Source: Cypionkella sp. (GTDB lineage: Bacteria; Pseudomonadota; Alphaproteobacteria; Rhodobacterales; Rhodobacteraceae). From it: DNA of 64,000 nt. Below the pieces are notes generated by a model. That model was not told the DNA's origin, searched no databases, and saw only the letters and a program-made list of their open reading frames with translations. The stretch is taken from the NCBI GenBank assembly GCA_025458525.1, contig JALOSF010000004.1, positions 20,289 through 84,288 of the forward strand, read 5' to 3'. Below, piece by piece: positions 36,268-46,684 of the stretch; positions within the stretch are counted from its first letter, which is position 1, and every line of letters starts with the position of its first letter. The translations under genes were made by a program, and so were the position numbers.

Positions 36268-36997
36268 GGGCGGCCGCGATCAGGCTCGGGACGCGGGCAT
36301 CACGCCCAAGCGGCGGCAGGATGCGCCCCCGGAACCCGGCCTGGGCCAAGGCATCGGGCAGATCATCTGTCACATGTTCGCCTTCGGCGGCAAAAAACGG
36401 CAGGCAGACGGCATCGGCCGAAAAGCCCGTAACCTCGGTCAGACGGGGGGCCTGTTCGATAAAGGCCGCCTCACACCGGGCAAGCAAAAGCCCGTCCTGG
36501 AGCCGCACGGCCACCCTTTGGGCCACCTCTGCCGGTGCGGCGCTGCGGCCAGACCCATGCGCCGCCAAAAGCACTTCGCCGCCGGGGGGCACCCCGGCCT
36601 CGTGCAGCACGCGCAAGGCAAGGTCTAGGACCTGCGGATCAAGCCCGAAAGGCGGCACGATCCGCCACAGCGCACAGCCGCCAGAACCGCCACAGCCGGC
36701 ACGACCACAACTGCCCCCGCCAAACAGCGCGGCGTGGCAGGCCTTGGACAGGCGGTCCGGCAAATGCTGGCGCGTGAACCAGCCATCCGCCATGAACATC
36801 GGATAAACCACGCCGCCCGCACCCCCGGCCTTGGCCAGCGCCCCCGTCAGCGCGCCATCCTTGGCCAAGGTGGCCGACATCACCTGCCAGCCCGGCAGAT
36901 GCGGCGCAACCTGTCCCGCCAGCCGTGCCAGCGCGGCTTCGGCAGGCTCTGGGTCCGAGGGTTGGCCATGGGCCACGATCAGGGCTGTCTGTGTCAT
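36254..36997 (-). CDS. CbiX/SirB-like chelatase-fold protein with Cys/Gly-rich insert
   Basis: A 247-aa protein with two related halves, each with a chelatase-type motif: ALIVAHGQPSD (about 5-15) and LLAAHGSGRS (about 130-140). Sirohydrochlorin or cobalt chelatases use such histidines to insert metal into tetrapyrroles. Between the halves lies a Gly-rich segment holding Cys87, Cys97, Cys102 and Cys108, which ordinary homologues I recall lack. The last 14 bp overlap the kinase gene end on the opposite strand. Chelatase activity is inferred from family only. Confidence 0.8.
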   Translation of the reverse strand: MTQTALIVAHGQPSDPEPAEAALARLAGQVAPHLPGWQVMSATLAKDGALTGALAKAGGAGGVVYPMFMADGWFTRQHLPDRLSKACHAALFGGGSCGRAGCGGSGGCALWRIVPPFGLDPQVLDLALRVLHEAGVPPGGEVLLAAHGSGRSAAPAEVAQRVAVRLQDGLLLARCEAAFIEQAPRLTEVTGFSADAVCLPFFAAEGEHVTDDLPDALAQAGFRGRILPPLGRDARVPSLIAAALSAG

Positions 36998-37049
36998 GCC
37001 GATCAGTTAGCCGCGCAGGCGATGGCGACAAGGCCAACCGACGCGCCCG

Positions 37050-37808
37050 CTAAAGATCATAGGGCCAGGTCGCTTGTGAAAATACCCCGCCATCGACCCA
37101 GATCGTCTGTCCGGTGATGAAACTGGCCGCCGGTGAGCACAGGAACACCACCGGCCCCGCGATATCATCGGGCGTGCCGACTCGGCGCAGCGGCGTCACG
37201 CGCGACCAGGTTCCCGCGTAATCGCCCGCCTCGGCCGCGGTGCGTTCGGTGGCAATCGCGCCGGGCGCCACGCAATTGACGCGGATGCCCTGCGGGCCAA
37301 GTTCGACCGCCGCCGATTTGGTGAACTGCTCGATCCCGCCTTTGCTGGCGGTGTAGTCGACCAGTTTCGGGAAGGCGAGCTTGTTGCAGCCAGAGCCAAG
37401 GGTGACGATGCTGCCCCCCTTGCCCGCCGCGACCATGGCGCGGCCGGCGGCTTGCGTGTTCAGGAAGGTGCCGCGCAGGTTGGTGCGCATCACCGCATCC
37501 CACTGATCGGCCCGCAGATCCAGCAGCCCTGCCCATGTCTGGATGCCCGCGTTGTTGATCAGGGCATCGGGTGCCTCCCCCGCCCAATCGGCGGCCTGCG
37601 CGTGAAAGGCCTGCACCGCCGCCTCGTCCCCCGCATCCGACTCCCAGGCCCGCGCGCGGCGACCCAGCGCCGTGACCTGCGCCACCAGCACCTCGGCGGC
37701 CTCCGCCGCATTCAGATGGGTAAAGGCGATGTCATACCCGGCCTCGGCGAGGGCGGTGACGATCCTGCGCCCGATGGCCGATGGCCCGGCGGTGACGATG
37801 GCGAACAT
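37050..37808 (-). CDS. Short-chain dehydrogenase/reductase
   Basis: A 252-aa SDR. The cofactor motif is degenerate ([11 protein letters not shown], about 5-15, in place of TGxxxGIG); NNAG (NINAGIQ type, about 85) and the catalytic YTASKGG pair (Tyr and Lys four apart) are intact. It has aggaggatcc directly before the ATG, while the longer frame has none. Oxidoreductase acting on an alcohol or ketone; substrate not deducible. It is 55 bp downstream of fdsD on the same strand and may be read through from the formate operon. Confidence 0.88.
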   Translation of the reverse strand: MFAIVTAGPSAIGRRIVTALAEAGYDIAFTHLNAAEAAEVLVAQVTALGRRARAWESDAGDEAAVQAFHAQAADWAGEAPDALINNAGIQTWAGLLDLRADQWDAVMRTNLRGTFLNTQAAGRAMVAAGKGGSIVTLGSGCNKLAFPKLVDYTASKGGIEQFTKSAAVELGPQGIRVNCVAPGAIATERTAAEAGDYAGTWSRVTPLRRVGTPDDIAGPVVFLCSPAASFITGQTIWVDGGVFSQATWPYDL

Positions 37809-37862
37809 GGGGATCCTCCTCGGCCCCATTGGTGGCGCAGATCGCGCCACCTCGCAAGAGCG

Positions 37863-38111
37863 TCAAGCGCCGGGGCGGCGGATCAACGGGGCTGCCTCTG
37901 TCACCAAAGGGCGCAGGCCCGCGTCGCCCGCATCCAGAACCTCGAACAGCTGGCGGCGCATCCGTGGTTCCCAGAAGTCGTTGATATGGCTGGCAAGACC
38001 CGCCACCCCTTCGGCATGCGGCTTGCTTTCCATGAAGCGGGCGATCTGGTTGGCCATCACGATCAGCTTGTCATGCGGCCGGGTCTCATGCGTGCAGGTG
38101 TCAGGCGACAT
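37863..38111 (-). CDS. fdsD: Formate dehydrogenase delta subunit
   Basis: An 82-aa soluble protein. The core KLIVMANQIARFMESK followed by HINDFWEPRMRRQL matches FdsD, required for a functional NAD+-dependent formate dehydrogenase. It overlaps fdhD by 11 bp and is last in the operon, the order known from Rhodobacter capsulatus fdsGBACD. Confidence 0.92.
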   Translation of the reverse strand: MSPDTCTHETRPHDKLIVMANQIARFMESKPHAEGVAGLASHINDFWEPRMRRQLFEVLDAGDAGLRPLVTEAAPLIRRPGA

Positions 38112-38907
38112 GCGCCACCTCCGTTATATCGGTCAGACGGTGCGGGTGGGTATAGCAGTCAAAGCCCCCCTGCTGCCTCGCGTTGCAGATCAGGGTCAGG
38201 CCCGCGGCATCGGCCATCGCGACCGCCGCCGCCGTGGGGGCCGACACCGCGATCAGCACCGGAAAACCGGCGGTGCAGGCCTTTTGCACAAGGTCGATGG
38301 ACACCCGGCTGGTCAGCACAAGGGCGGCCTCCGACGCGGGAAGGGCGATGGCCCCCACCAGCTTGTCCACCGCGTTGTGGCGGCCCACATCCTCACGCGA
38401 CAGGCGGATGTCGCCTTGCCAGAGTGCGGCGCAATGCGCCGCGCGCGTCGCGTCGTGCAAGGGTTGATGCGCGGGCAAGGCCGCCACCGCCGCCATCACC
38501 TGCGCGGGCGTCATGCGCAGATCGCCCGTGACGCGCGGGGCGGCGCGCACCGCCTCCTCCAGACTGTCGATCCCGCACAAGCCGCAGCCCACTGGCCCCG
38601 CCATCCGCCGCCGCCGCGCCACTGCCCGCGCGGCCGCCGCGTCCACCAGCCAGGCCTGCACATCGATGCCCAGCGGCGTTTCCACCACGTCGATCCGTTC
38701 GATCTCGGCCAGGGTGGCGATCCCTTCGGCCAGCGTAAAGCCGCGCGCGAAATCGGTCAGATCGGCGGGTGTCGCCATCATCACCGCATGTGTGGACCCG
38801 TTATACGACAGCGCCACCGCCACCTCGGCGGGCAGCACGCGGGTGCCTGCACGGGCGACCCCGCCCGCAAAAGACAGCTTCGGCAGGGGCGCCCGCGTTT
38901 CCATCAT
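38101..38907 (-). CDS. fdhD: Formate dehydrogenase accessory sulfurtransferase FdhD (FdsC)
   Basis: A 268-aa protein that delivers sulfur to the molybdenum cofactor of formate dehydrogenase. The catalytic cysteine pair is in GPVGCGLCGID (about 110-120), with SREDVGRHNAVDKLVGA (about 170-186) characteristic of FdhD. Two consecutive ATGs occur (38907 and 38904); the second overlaps the fdsA stop as ATGA. Because fdsA is frameshifted, the FdsA start frame runs without a stop into this gene. Confidence 0.93.
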   Translation of the reverse strand: MMETRAPLPKLSFAGGVARAGTRVLPAEVAVALSYNGSTHAVMMATPADLTDFARGFTLAEGIATLAEIERIDVVETPLGIDVQAWLVDAAAARAVARRRRMAGPVGCGLCGIDSLEEAVRAAPRVTGDLRMTPAQVMAAVAALPAHQPLHDATRAAHCAALWQGDIRLSREDVGRHNAVDKLVGAIALPASEAALVLTSRVSIDLVQKACTAGFPVLIAVSAPTAAAVAMADAAGLTLICNARQQGGFDCYTHPHRLTDITEVAHVA

Positions 38908-41763
38908 TCCGCCGCAGGCAGGATGCGGCGCGACCGGGCGGTGTGGTCGGCATAGTCGCGCTGCCAATCGCTCGGCCCGTTGGTCGGGCTGACCTGCACC
39001 GCCGTCACCTTGTATTCCGGGCAATTGGTGGCCCAATCGCTGAAATCGGTGGTGATGACATTGGCCTGCGTTTCGGGGTGGTGGAAGGTGGTATAGACCA
39101 CGCCCGGCGACACCTTGTCGGTCAGTTGCGCACCGGCTGGCCAGCCGCACCCAGTCGCCCTGCCGGATGCCGCGCACTTCGGCGTCGTGGGGGTGGATCT
39201 CGAGCACATCCTCGGCATGCCAGACCACGTTGGCCGTGCGCCGGGTCTGCGCGCCGACGTTATACTGCGACAGGATGCGCCCGGTCGTCAGCAAAAGCGG
39301 GAACCGTGGCCCGGTCTTTTCATCCGTCGGCAGGTATTCGGTGCGGATGAACCGCCCCTTGCCGCGCACAAAGCCATCGACATGCATCATCGGCGTGCCT
39401 TCGGGATTGGCCTCGTTGCAGGGCCATTGCACGGAACCCAGCGTTTCCAGCTTTTCATAGCTGACCCCCGCAAAGCTGGGGGTGGTCAGCGCAATCTCGT
39501 CCATGATCTGGCTGGGGTGGGTATAGTGCCACTCCGCCCCCATCGCGCGGGCGAACAGCTGCGTCACCTCCCAATCGGCATAGCCCTGTTTCGGGGCCAT
39601 CACGCGGCGCACGCGGTTGATGCGGCGCTCGGCATTGGTAAAGGTGCCGTCTTTTTCCAGGAAAGAACTGCCGGGAAAAAACACATGCGCGTAATTCGCG
39701 GTCTCGTTCAGGAACAGGTCGTGGACGATCACGCACTCCATCGCCGCAAGGCCTGCGGCCACATGCTTGGTGTCGGGGTCGGATTGCAGGATATCCTCGC
39801 CCTGGCAGTAGAGGCCCTTGAACGTGCCCTCCACCGCCGCATCCAGCATATTGGGGATGCGCAGGCCGGGTTCATTGTCGATCTGCACGCCCCAGACGCG
39901 CTCGAACACCGCGCGGGCGTCGTCGTTCTTGACGTGCCGATACCCGGGAAGCTCATGCGGGAAAGACCCCATGTCGCACGATCCCTGCACATTGTTCTGC
40001 CCGCGAAGGGGGTTCACGCCCACACCGGGCCGCCCCACATTGCCGGTCAACATGGCAAGGTTGGCGATGCCGATCACGGTGGTCGAGCCTTGGGAGTGTT
40101 CTGTCACCCCCAGCCCGTAGTAGATCGCCCCGTTGCCACCCTTGGCGAACAGCCGCGCCGCCGCGCGCACGTCCGCCGCAGGCACGCCGGTCAGCAGTTC
40201 CACCGCCTCTGGCGCGTGATGCGGGGCCGCGATGAACTCGGCATAGTCCTGGAACGCGTCCCAGTCACAGCGCTCACGGATGAAGGCCTCGTCCATCAGG
40301 CCTTCGGTCACGATCACATGGGCCATCGCGCTGATGATCGCGACGTTGGTGCCGGGGCGCACGGGCAGATGGTGGTCGGCCTTGTAATGCGGCCCTTCGA
40401 CCATCTCGGTGCGGCGCGGATCGATCACGATCAGCTTGGCGCCCTGACGCAGGCGTTTCTTGAGGCGGCTGGCAAAGACCGGGTGGCCGTTCACCGGGTT
40501 GGCGCCGATCACGATGACCACATCCGTGTGCTCGACGGAGTCGAAATCCTGCGTGCCCGCGCTGGTGCCAAAGGTCTGGCCCAGGCCGTATCCGGTGGGC
40601 GAATGGCACACCCGCGCGCAGGTGTCGGTGTTGTTGTTCAAGAACACCGCGCGGGCCAGTTTCTGCACAAGGTAGGCTTCCTCATTGGTGCAGCGGCTGG
40701 AGGTGATGACCCCCACCGATTGCTGGCCATATTTCGCCTGAATGCCCTTCATCCGGGCGGCGGCAAAGGCCATGGCCTCGTCCCACGTGACTTCGCGCCA
40801 GGGGTCGCTGATCGCCTCGCGGATCATCGGCTTCAGGATGCGGTCCTTGTGGGTGGCATAGCCATAGGCAAAGCGGCCCTTGACGCAGCTATGCCCACGG
40901 TTGGCCTTGCCGTGTTTGTAGGGGACCATCCGCACCAGTTCATCGCCGCGCATCTCGGCCTTGAAGCTGCACCCCACCCCGCAATAGGCGCAGGTGGTGA
41001 TGACCGACCGTTCCGGCGTGCCGATGTCGATGATCGACTTTTCCTGCAAGGTGGCGGTCGGGCAGGCCTGCACACAGGCCCCGCAAGACACGCAATCGCT
41101 GGTCATCGCGGTATCGGTTTTGGCACCAAAGGACACGCGGCTGTCGAACCCCCGGCCTTGAATCGTCAGGGCAAAGGTGCCCTGCACCTCCTCACACGCG
41201 AGCACGCAGCGGCTGCACACGATGCATTTGGCGGGGTCATAGCTGAAATAGGGGTTGGAGTCGTCTTTCGGCGTCCAGTGGCGGTTGGCCTCGCCGCTGG
41301 TGTCCTTGGGTTTGAAATGCGTCTCGACCGCCTGATAGCGCACATCGCGCAGGCCGACCGCCCCCGCCATATCCTGCAATTCGCAATCGCCATTGGCGGA
41401 ACAGGTCAGGCAATCCAGCGGGTGGTCGGAGATATAAAGCTCCATCACCCCGCGCCGCAGCTTTTTCAGCTTTGCGTTCTGGGTGGTGACGCGCAGGCCC
41501 GGCGCGACGGGCGTGGTGCAACTGGCCGGAGTGCCGTTGCGCCCCTCGATCTCGACAAGACAGAGCCGGCACGACCCGAAGGCATCGACCGAGTCAGTCG
41601 CGCAGAGCTTTGGCACGGTGATCCCGATTTCCGCCGCCGCGCGCATGATGGATGTGCCCTCGGGCACGGTCACATCAAAGCCGTCGATGGTCAGCGTCAC
41701 CATGACCTTTGATTTCGCCGCAGGCGTGCCGAAATCCCGGTCCGGGATGATGAAATCCTTCAT
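38904..41763 (-). pseudogene. fdsA: Formate dehydrogenase alpha (Mo-bis-MGD) subunit, frameshifted near its 3' end
   Basis: About 950 codons of the catalytic subunit. In order: plant-type 2Fe-2S domain (CRLCLVEIEG), the CxxC of DCLTCSANGDC, two ferredoxin clusters (CIVCSRCVLAC, CVSCGACVQACP), the 4Fe-4S motif CAYCGVGC and the Mo ligand Cys in DTCARVCHSPTGYG. Around 39130-39140 the frame changes: the first frame reads GDWVRLASR, the homologous text resumes in another frame at AQLTDKVSPGVVYTT and runs to ILPAAE at 38904. About six residues typical of the family are missing, suggesting a short deletion. It may be a real mutation or an assembly error; all metal-binding sites lie before the break. 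Confidence 0.85.
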
Positions 41764-43277
41764 TCGGCAGCCTCCTTGGCTCGCGCAAAATCGCCCGGGA
41801 AATGGGTCAGCGCCGACATCACCGGATAGGGGGTAAAGCCGCCAAGGGCGCAAAGCGACCCTGCCTTCATCGTGTCGCACAGATCGGTCAAAAGCGGGAT
41901 GGCATCGGCATCCCCCCGCGCGATGCGGTCCACCGTTTCCACGCCCCGCACCGCCCCGATGCGGCAAGGCGTGCATTTGCCGCAAGACTCCACCGCGCAG
42001 AACTCGAACGCAAAGCGCGCCTGCGCCAGCATGTCGGCGGTATCATCGAACACCACGATCCCGGCGTGACCGATCAGCCCGCCCTGGCCTGCATATTCCT
42101 CATAACCAAAGGGCACGTCGAATTTCTCGCGCGGGAAATAGGCGCCCAAGGGGCCGCCGACCTGCACCGCTTTCACCGGGCGCCCCGTGGCGGTGCCGCC
42201 CGCCAGATCATCGACGATCTCGCGCAAGCTCATACCAAAGGCCGCCTCGAACAGCCCGCCGCGCGCCACATTGCCCGCGATCTGCAACGGGATCGTGCCG
42301 CGCGACCGGCCGATGCCATGCGCCGCATAGGCCGCAGCGCCGCGTTCAAAGATCACCGGAATGGTCGCCAGGCTGATGACATTGTTCACCACCGTCGGCT
42401 TGCCCATGAAGCCTTCGAGTGCGGGCAGCGGCGGCTTGGCCCGCACCACGCCGCGCTTGCCCTCAAGGCTGTTCAGAAGGCTCGTCTCCTCACCGCAGAC
42501 ATAGGCCCCGGCGCCGACGCGGATCTCGATGTCAAACGCCTGCCCCGACCCAAGGACCGACGCCCCCAGCATCCCCGCCCCCCGCGCCACTTGCACCGCC
42601 CGGGTCATCACGGCAATCGCATCGGGGTATTCGCTGCGCAGATAGACAAAGCCCTTTGTCGCACCCACCGTGACCCCGGCAATCGTCATGCCCTCGATCA
42701 GGCTAAGGGGGTCGCCCTCCATGATCATCCGGTCGGCGAAGGTGCCGCTGTCGCCCTCATCGGCGTTGCAGACGATGTATTTGCGGTCGGCCTTGGCCCC
42801 CGCCACCGTGCGCCACTTGATGCCCGTCGGGAACCCCGCCCCGCCCCGCCCGCGCAGGCCGGAGTCCGTGACCTCGACCAACCGCTCCTCGACCGTCATC
42901 TGCAGCGCCCGACGCAAGCCCGCAAAGCCGCCCAGCGCGCGGTAGTCTGCCACCGACAACGGATCGATCACCCCGCAGCGCGCGAAGGTCAGCCGGGTCT
43001 GCGCCTTCATCCACGGCAGATCGTCAACCCGGCCGAGCGCCAGCGGCCCCCCGTCGAACACCTGCGCGACCTCGACCGCCGTCATCGGGCCAAAGCCGAT
43101 ACGGCCCTCGGCCGTTTCGACCTCGACCAGCGGCTCCAGCCAGACCATGCCACGGCTGCCGTTGCGCACCAGCGTCAGCGTCACGCCGCGACGGGCGGCC
43201 TCGGCCTGCAAGGCGGCGACCACTGCATCCGCCCCACAGGCGCGCGCGGCGGCATCGGCGGGGACATAGGCCTTCAT
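41760..43277 (-). CDS. fdsB: NAD+-dependent formate dehydrogenase beta subunit
   Basis: A 505-aa NuoF-like subunit. An N-terminal thioredoxin-like ferredoxin portion (about 1-90) precedes the FMN/NADH domain (GLRGRGGAGFPTGIKW, CNADEGDSGTFADRM, GAGAYVCGEETSL) and the 4Fe-4S ligands in ESCGKCTPCRIG. It takes electrons from FdsA and reduces NAD+. Overlaps fdsG and fdsA by four bases each. Confidence 0.96.
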   Translation of the reverse strand: MKAYVPADAAARACGADAVVAALQAEAARRGVTLTLVRNGSRGMVWLEPLVEVETAEGRIGFGPMTAVEVAQVFDGGPLALGRVDDLPWMKAQTRLTFARCGVIDPLSVADYRALGGFAGLRRALQMTVEERLVEVTDSGLRGRGGAGFPTGIKWRTVAGAKADRKYIVCNADEGDSGTFADRMIMEGDPLSLIEGMTIAGVTVGATKGFVYLRSEYPDAIAVMTRAVQVARGAGMLGASVLGSGQAFDIEIRVGAGAYVCGEETSLLNSLEGKRGVVRAKPPLPALEGFMGKPTVVNNVISLATIPVIFERGAAAYAAHGIGRSRGTIPLQIAGNVARGGLFEAAFGMSLREIVDDLAGGTATGRPVKAVQVGGPLGAYFPREKFDVPFGYEEYAGQGGLIGHAGIVVFDDTADMLAQARFAFEFCAVESCGKCTPCRIGAVRGVETVDRIARGDADAIPLLTDLCDTMKAGSLCALGGFTPYPVMSALTHFPGDFARAKEAAE

Positions 43278-43744
43278 GCCCGCACCTCGGCCAGCAGGGC
43301 GTTCAGCCTTGCCTCATCCAACCGCCCCACCAGCCGCCCATCAACCTGCGCCGCCGGGGCACAGGCGCAGAGCCCAAGGCAGAACACCGGCTCCAGCGTC
43401 ACCGCGCCATCGGCACTTGTTTCATGCCAATCGAGGCCCAGCCGCTCTTGCGCGACCTCCGCCAGCCGGTCCGCGCCCATCGCCTGACAGGCTTCCGCCC
43501 GGCACAGCCGCAGCACATGCCGCCCTGCGGGCGCCTCGCGGAAGTCGTGATAAAAGCTGATGACCCCATGAACCTCGGCGCGGGTCAGGCCCAGCCCTTC
43601 GGCCAGCACCGGCACCACGTCTTGCGGCACATGGCCAAACTCTGCCTGCACCGCGTGAAGCACGGGCAACAGCGCGCCTTCGACCCCCCGATGATCAGCC
43701 AGAATATCGCCCACCCGGCCGGAAAGGACGCTGCTGTCTGTCAT
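43274..43744 (-). CDS. fdsG: NAD+-dependent formate dehydrogenase gamma subunit
   Basis: A 156-aa NuoE-like thioredoxin-fold subunit with one 2Fe-2S cluster: Cys pairs in CRAEACQAMG (about 83-92) and CLGLCACAP (about 124-132). HGVISFYHDF is typical. First gene of the operon; a LysR-type operator candidate lies 77 bp upstream. Confidence 0.95.
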   Translation of the reverse strand: MTDSSVLSGRVGDILADHRGVEGALLPVLHAVQAEFGHVPQDVVPVLAEGLGLTRAEVHGVISFYHDFREAPAGRHVLRLCRAEACQAMGADRLAEVAQERLGLDWHETSADGAVTLEPVFCLGLCACAPAAQVDGRLVGRLDEARLNALLAEVRA

Positions 43745-43820
43745 GGCTCACCCCTGGGTCTTCGCGTGAGGGGCAGTTTATCCCGGCCACCCGGCCAATC
43801 AATATCAACGATCCGTCGCG

Positions 43821-43839
43821 TGATAGGAAAATCCTATCA
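43821..43839. promoter_or_regulatory. Candidate LysR operator upstream of fdsG
   Basis: A perfect 8-bp inverted repeat, TGATAGGA and TCCTATCA separated by three As, containing ATAG-N7-CTAT and T-N11-A, the classical LysR-type half-site layout. It lies between the lysR stop (43877) and fdsG start (43744). Formate-responsive binding by the adjacent regulator is inferred. Confidence 0.6.
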
Positions 43840-43876
43840 ACTCACCCAAGCCTGCCAGCGCGAGGCCGAACGCAGC

Positions 43877-44758
43877 CTATCCCGCCGTCCGCCGTGCCGC
43901 CTCCAGCAATGCCGCGATCAAGGGCGTCGGCGTGTCGCGTTGCGCCACGATCAGACCGACCAGATGCTCCACCTCCGGGCCGATGATCGGCACCGCCCGC
44001 ACCTGTCCCGATTGCGCAAACAGATCGGCCAGCGCCTTTGGCAGGATCGACACCCAGGCCCCCGTCGCGACATGCGACATCAAGGTGATGGTCGAATTCG
44101 ACTCGACCGCCGGGACCGCCCGAACCCCAGCCTCCGCCAGGTGCTGGTTCACGATCCGGCGGTTCTGCATATCCCCCGTCAACAGACACATCGGCAGATC
44201 GGCAAGCTCGGCCCAACTCACCTGCGCGCGACCCGCAAGAGGATGCCCCGCGGCACAGACCAGCCGGTAGAACTCGGAATAGAGCGGTTGGCGCAGCATC
44301 CGGCCCAAAGGCTCGTTGTCCAGATAGGTGATCCCCCCATCCAGATCGAGCCGCTCGATCCCCGTCAGGATCTCGGCGCTGGTGCGCGACAGGATCGTGA
44401 CCCGCACCCGTGGATGGCGCTGCGTCAGGCCCGTGGTGATCCGCGCCACCATGGGCAAGGCCGTCGGGATGACCCCGATCCGCAGATTGCCTGCCAGACC
44501 GTCGCGCAAGGACCGCATCTCGTCGCGCAGCGCCCGCGTCTCGGCCACGATCCCGCGGGCCCGGTCCAGCACCCGTTGCCCTTCGGGCGTCAGCCCCTGA
44601 AACCGCGACCCACGAAAGACCAGCTGCACCCCAAGCTGCTCCTCCAGCTGCTTGATCGCCGCCGAAAGCGATGGCTGCGTCACCCCGCAGGCCTCGGCCG
44701 CGCGGCCGAAATGCCCCTCGCGCGCCAGCACGATGAACATCTCCAGCTTGTCAATCAC
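43877..44758 (-). CDS. LysR-type regulator of the fds operon
   Basis: A 293-aa LTTR: N-terminal winged HTH VIDKLEMFIVLAREGHFGRAAEACGVTQPSLSAAIKQLE, then a two-lobe co-inducer domain from about residue 90. The GTG start gives the exact N-terminus of the family; an upstream ATG adds an unrelated stretch. It lies immediately upstream of fdsG in the same direction, the place of FdsR-type formate-responsive regulators. 100 bp separate it from adenine deaminase. Confidence 0.88.
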   Translation of the reverse strand: MIDKLEMFIVLAREGHFGRAAEACGVTQPSLSAAIKQLEEQLGVQLVFRGSRFQGLTPEGQRVLDRARGIVAETRALRDEMRSLRDGLAGNLRIGVIPTALPMVARITTGLTQRHPRVRVTILSRTSAEILTGIERLDLDGGITYLDNEPLGRMLRQPLYSEFYRLVCAAGHPLAGRAQVSWAELADLPMCLLTGDMQNRRIVNQHLAEAGVRAVPAVESNSTITLMSHVATGAWVSILPKALADLFAQSGQVRAVPIIGPEVEHLVGLIVAQRDTPTPLIAALLEAARRTAG

Positions 44759-44858
44759 GAGGAAGGCCGCCCGTGGTTTGCCGCTTTGCCGAAAATGCGC
44801 GCCCGTGCGGGCAGACCTGCCATCGCGGCCTTGCCCCGGCACAGCGGCAAAAGCGCGC

Positions 44859-46571
44859 TCACGCCATCACCTCGAACCGGTCAACATCCACCATTCCCAT
44901 ATCCGTGATCTTGAGATGCGGAATGACCGGCAGGCACAAGAAGGCCAGTTGCAGGAAGGGTTCCTCCAACTCTACCCCCAACCCCCGGGCCGCGGCGCGC
45001 AAGGCGATAAGCCGCTCGCGCACCACCTCGAAGGGCTCCAGGCTCATCAGCCCCGCGACCGGCAGCGCAAGTTCGGCCAGCACCTGTCCGCCCTCCACCA
45101 CGACAAAGCCGCCCTCGATCTCGCCCAGCCGATTGGCCGCCAGCGCCATGTCGGCATAATCCGCGCCAACCACCGCAATATTGTGGTGGTCATGGCAGAC
45201 GGTCGAGGCAATGGCCCCGCGCTTCAGCCCAAATCCCGTGACAAAGCCGGTCGCCCGGTTGCCGTTGACGCCATGCCTCTCGATCACCGCGATCTTGATC
45301 AGGTCGCGCTCCGGGTCTGGTCGCTTGTCCCCATCGACGGGCGCGATCTCAAGCGTCAGATGCTCGGTGATGATCTTGCCGGGCAGAATCCCGATCACCG
45401 GCGTCTCGGCCCGGTTTCCGCCGGTGCGGAACGACCCGGCCGTCACGCGCGGCGCCTTCACCGACTGGCGCGCGACGGGCGCCACCGGGCTGCGGGCCGC
45501 AAAACTGGCCGCATCGGCGACAATGCCCCCCGCAAGCACCAGCGCCGCATGGCACCCTTCCAGCGTGTCGATCACGGCGATATCGGCCCGCTTGCCCGGC
45601 GCGATCAACCCGCGATCCTTGAGCCCAAAGGCCTCTGCCGCCGACAGGCTGGCGGCGCGGTAAACCGCGATCGGTGGACAGCCCAAGCCGATCAGCGTGC
45701 GGATCATGTAATCCAGATGCCCATGCTCTGCGATGTCCAAAGGATTGCGGTCATCGGTGCACAGGCACAAGAAGGGCGCGTGCCGTTCGGTCAGCAGCGG
45801 TGCAAGCGCGTGCAGATCCTTGCTGACCGATCCTTCGCGGATCAGCACCCGCATCCCCTTGCGCAGCTTTTCCAGCCCCTCCTCGGCGCTGGTCGCCTCA
45901 TGTTCGGTGCGGATCCCGGCGCTGATATAGCCGTTCAGATCCTTGCCGCGCAGCAAGGGTGCATGCCCATCGATATGCCGCCCCTGCCAGGCGTCGAGCT
46001 TTGCAAGGCAGCCCGCATCCTGCATCAGCACGCCGGGGAAATTCATGAACTCGGCCAGACCGATCCCATGCGGATGGTCGCGCAGCGGGATCAGATCCGC
46101 CGCCTCCAGCCGGGCGCCAGCGGTTTCCATATGGGTCGAGGGCACGCAAGACGACAGTTGCACACGAATGTCCATCACGGCCTGTTCCGCCGCATCGAGG
46201 AAATACCGGATCCCCTCCAGACCGCAGACATTGGCAATCTCATGCGGGTCGCAGATCGCTGTGGTCACACCGCGCGGCGTGACACAACGGTCGAATTCAA
46301 GCGGCGTGATCAACGAGGATTCGATGTGCAGATGGGTGTCGATGAACCCCGGCACCAGGATCTTGCCCGAAACGTCGATCTCGCGCCGGCCCGTATAATC
46401 GCCGAACACACCCACGATGGTATCGCCGCAAATCGCCACATCCGTCGGCACCAGATCGCCGGTGACAAGGTCGAACACCTGCCCGCCTTTCAGCACGAGA
46501 TCGGCAGGCACCTCGCCGCGGCCTTGGGCAATGCGGTCGGACAACGGGGCGGACGGGGCAATGTGTGGCAT
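44859..46571 (-). CDS. ade: Adenine deaminase
   Basis: A 570-aa amidohydrolase converting adenine to hypoxanthine in purine salvage. The metal-binding DTHLHIESS (about 98-106), [11 protein letters not shown] and [16 protein letters not shown] motifs and the C-terminal [11 protein letters not shown] match the Ade family (different from adenosine deaminases). It ends 100 bp before lysR and is divergent from the DMT transporter with 113 bp between. Confidence 0.95.
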   Translation of the reverse strand: MPHIAPSAPLSDRIAQGRGEVPADLVLKGGQVFDLVTGDLVPTDVAICGDTIVGVFGDYTGRREIDVSGKILVPGFIDTHLHIESSLITPLEFDRCVTPRGVTTAICDPHEIANVCGLEGIRYFLDAAEQAVMDIRVQLSSCVPSTHMETAGARLEAADLIPLRDHPHGIGLAEFMNFPGVLMQDAGCLAKLDAWQGRHIDGHAPLLRGKDLNGYISAGIRTEHEATSAEEGLEKLRKGMRVLIREGSVSKDLHALAPLLTERHAPFLCLCTDDRNPLDIAEHGHLDYMIRTLIGLGCPPIAVYRAASLSAAEAFGLKDRGLIAPGKRADIAVIDTLEGCHAALVLAGGIVADAASFAARSPVAPVARQSVKAPRVTAGSFRTGGNRAETPVIGILPGKIITEHLTLEIAPVDGDKRPDPERDLIKIAVIERHGVNGNRATGFVTGFGLKRGAIASTVCHDHHNIAVVGADYADMALAANRLGEIEGGFVVVEGGQVLAELALPVAGLMSLEPFEVVRERLIALRAAARGLGVELEEPFLQLAFLCLPVIPHLKITDMGMVDVDRFEVMA

Positions 46572-46684
46572 GGGCGACTCCTTTGGGTGCAGGAAATCAG
46601 ACCTGCCGCCGACAGGGAAGCCGTGATTGTGCCCCGCACAAACCGACGCTTGCAGCCGCGCCCAAGGCCCGGCACGATGGTGCC

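Noticed and set aside
38904..39140. A real evolutionary FdsA–FdhD fusion protein
   Set aside because: The out-of-frame joining peptide has no similarity to either family, while the other frame encodes the correct FdsA C-terminus; a frameshift explains it better.
39115..41712. An 865-codon plus-strand frame opposite fdsA
   Set aside because: Antisense to the conserved FdsA sequence and without any motif; no evidence for a gene.
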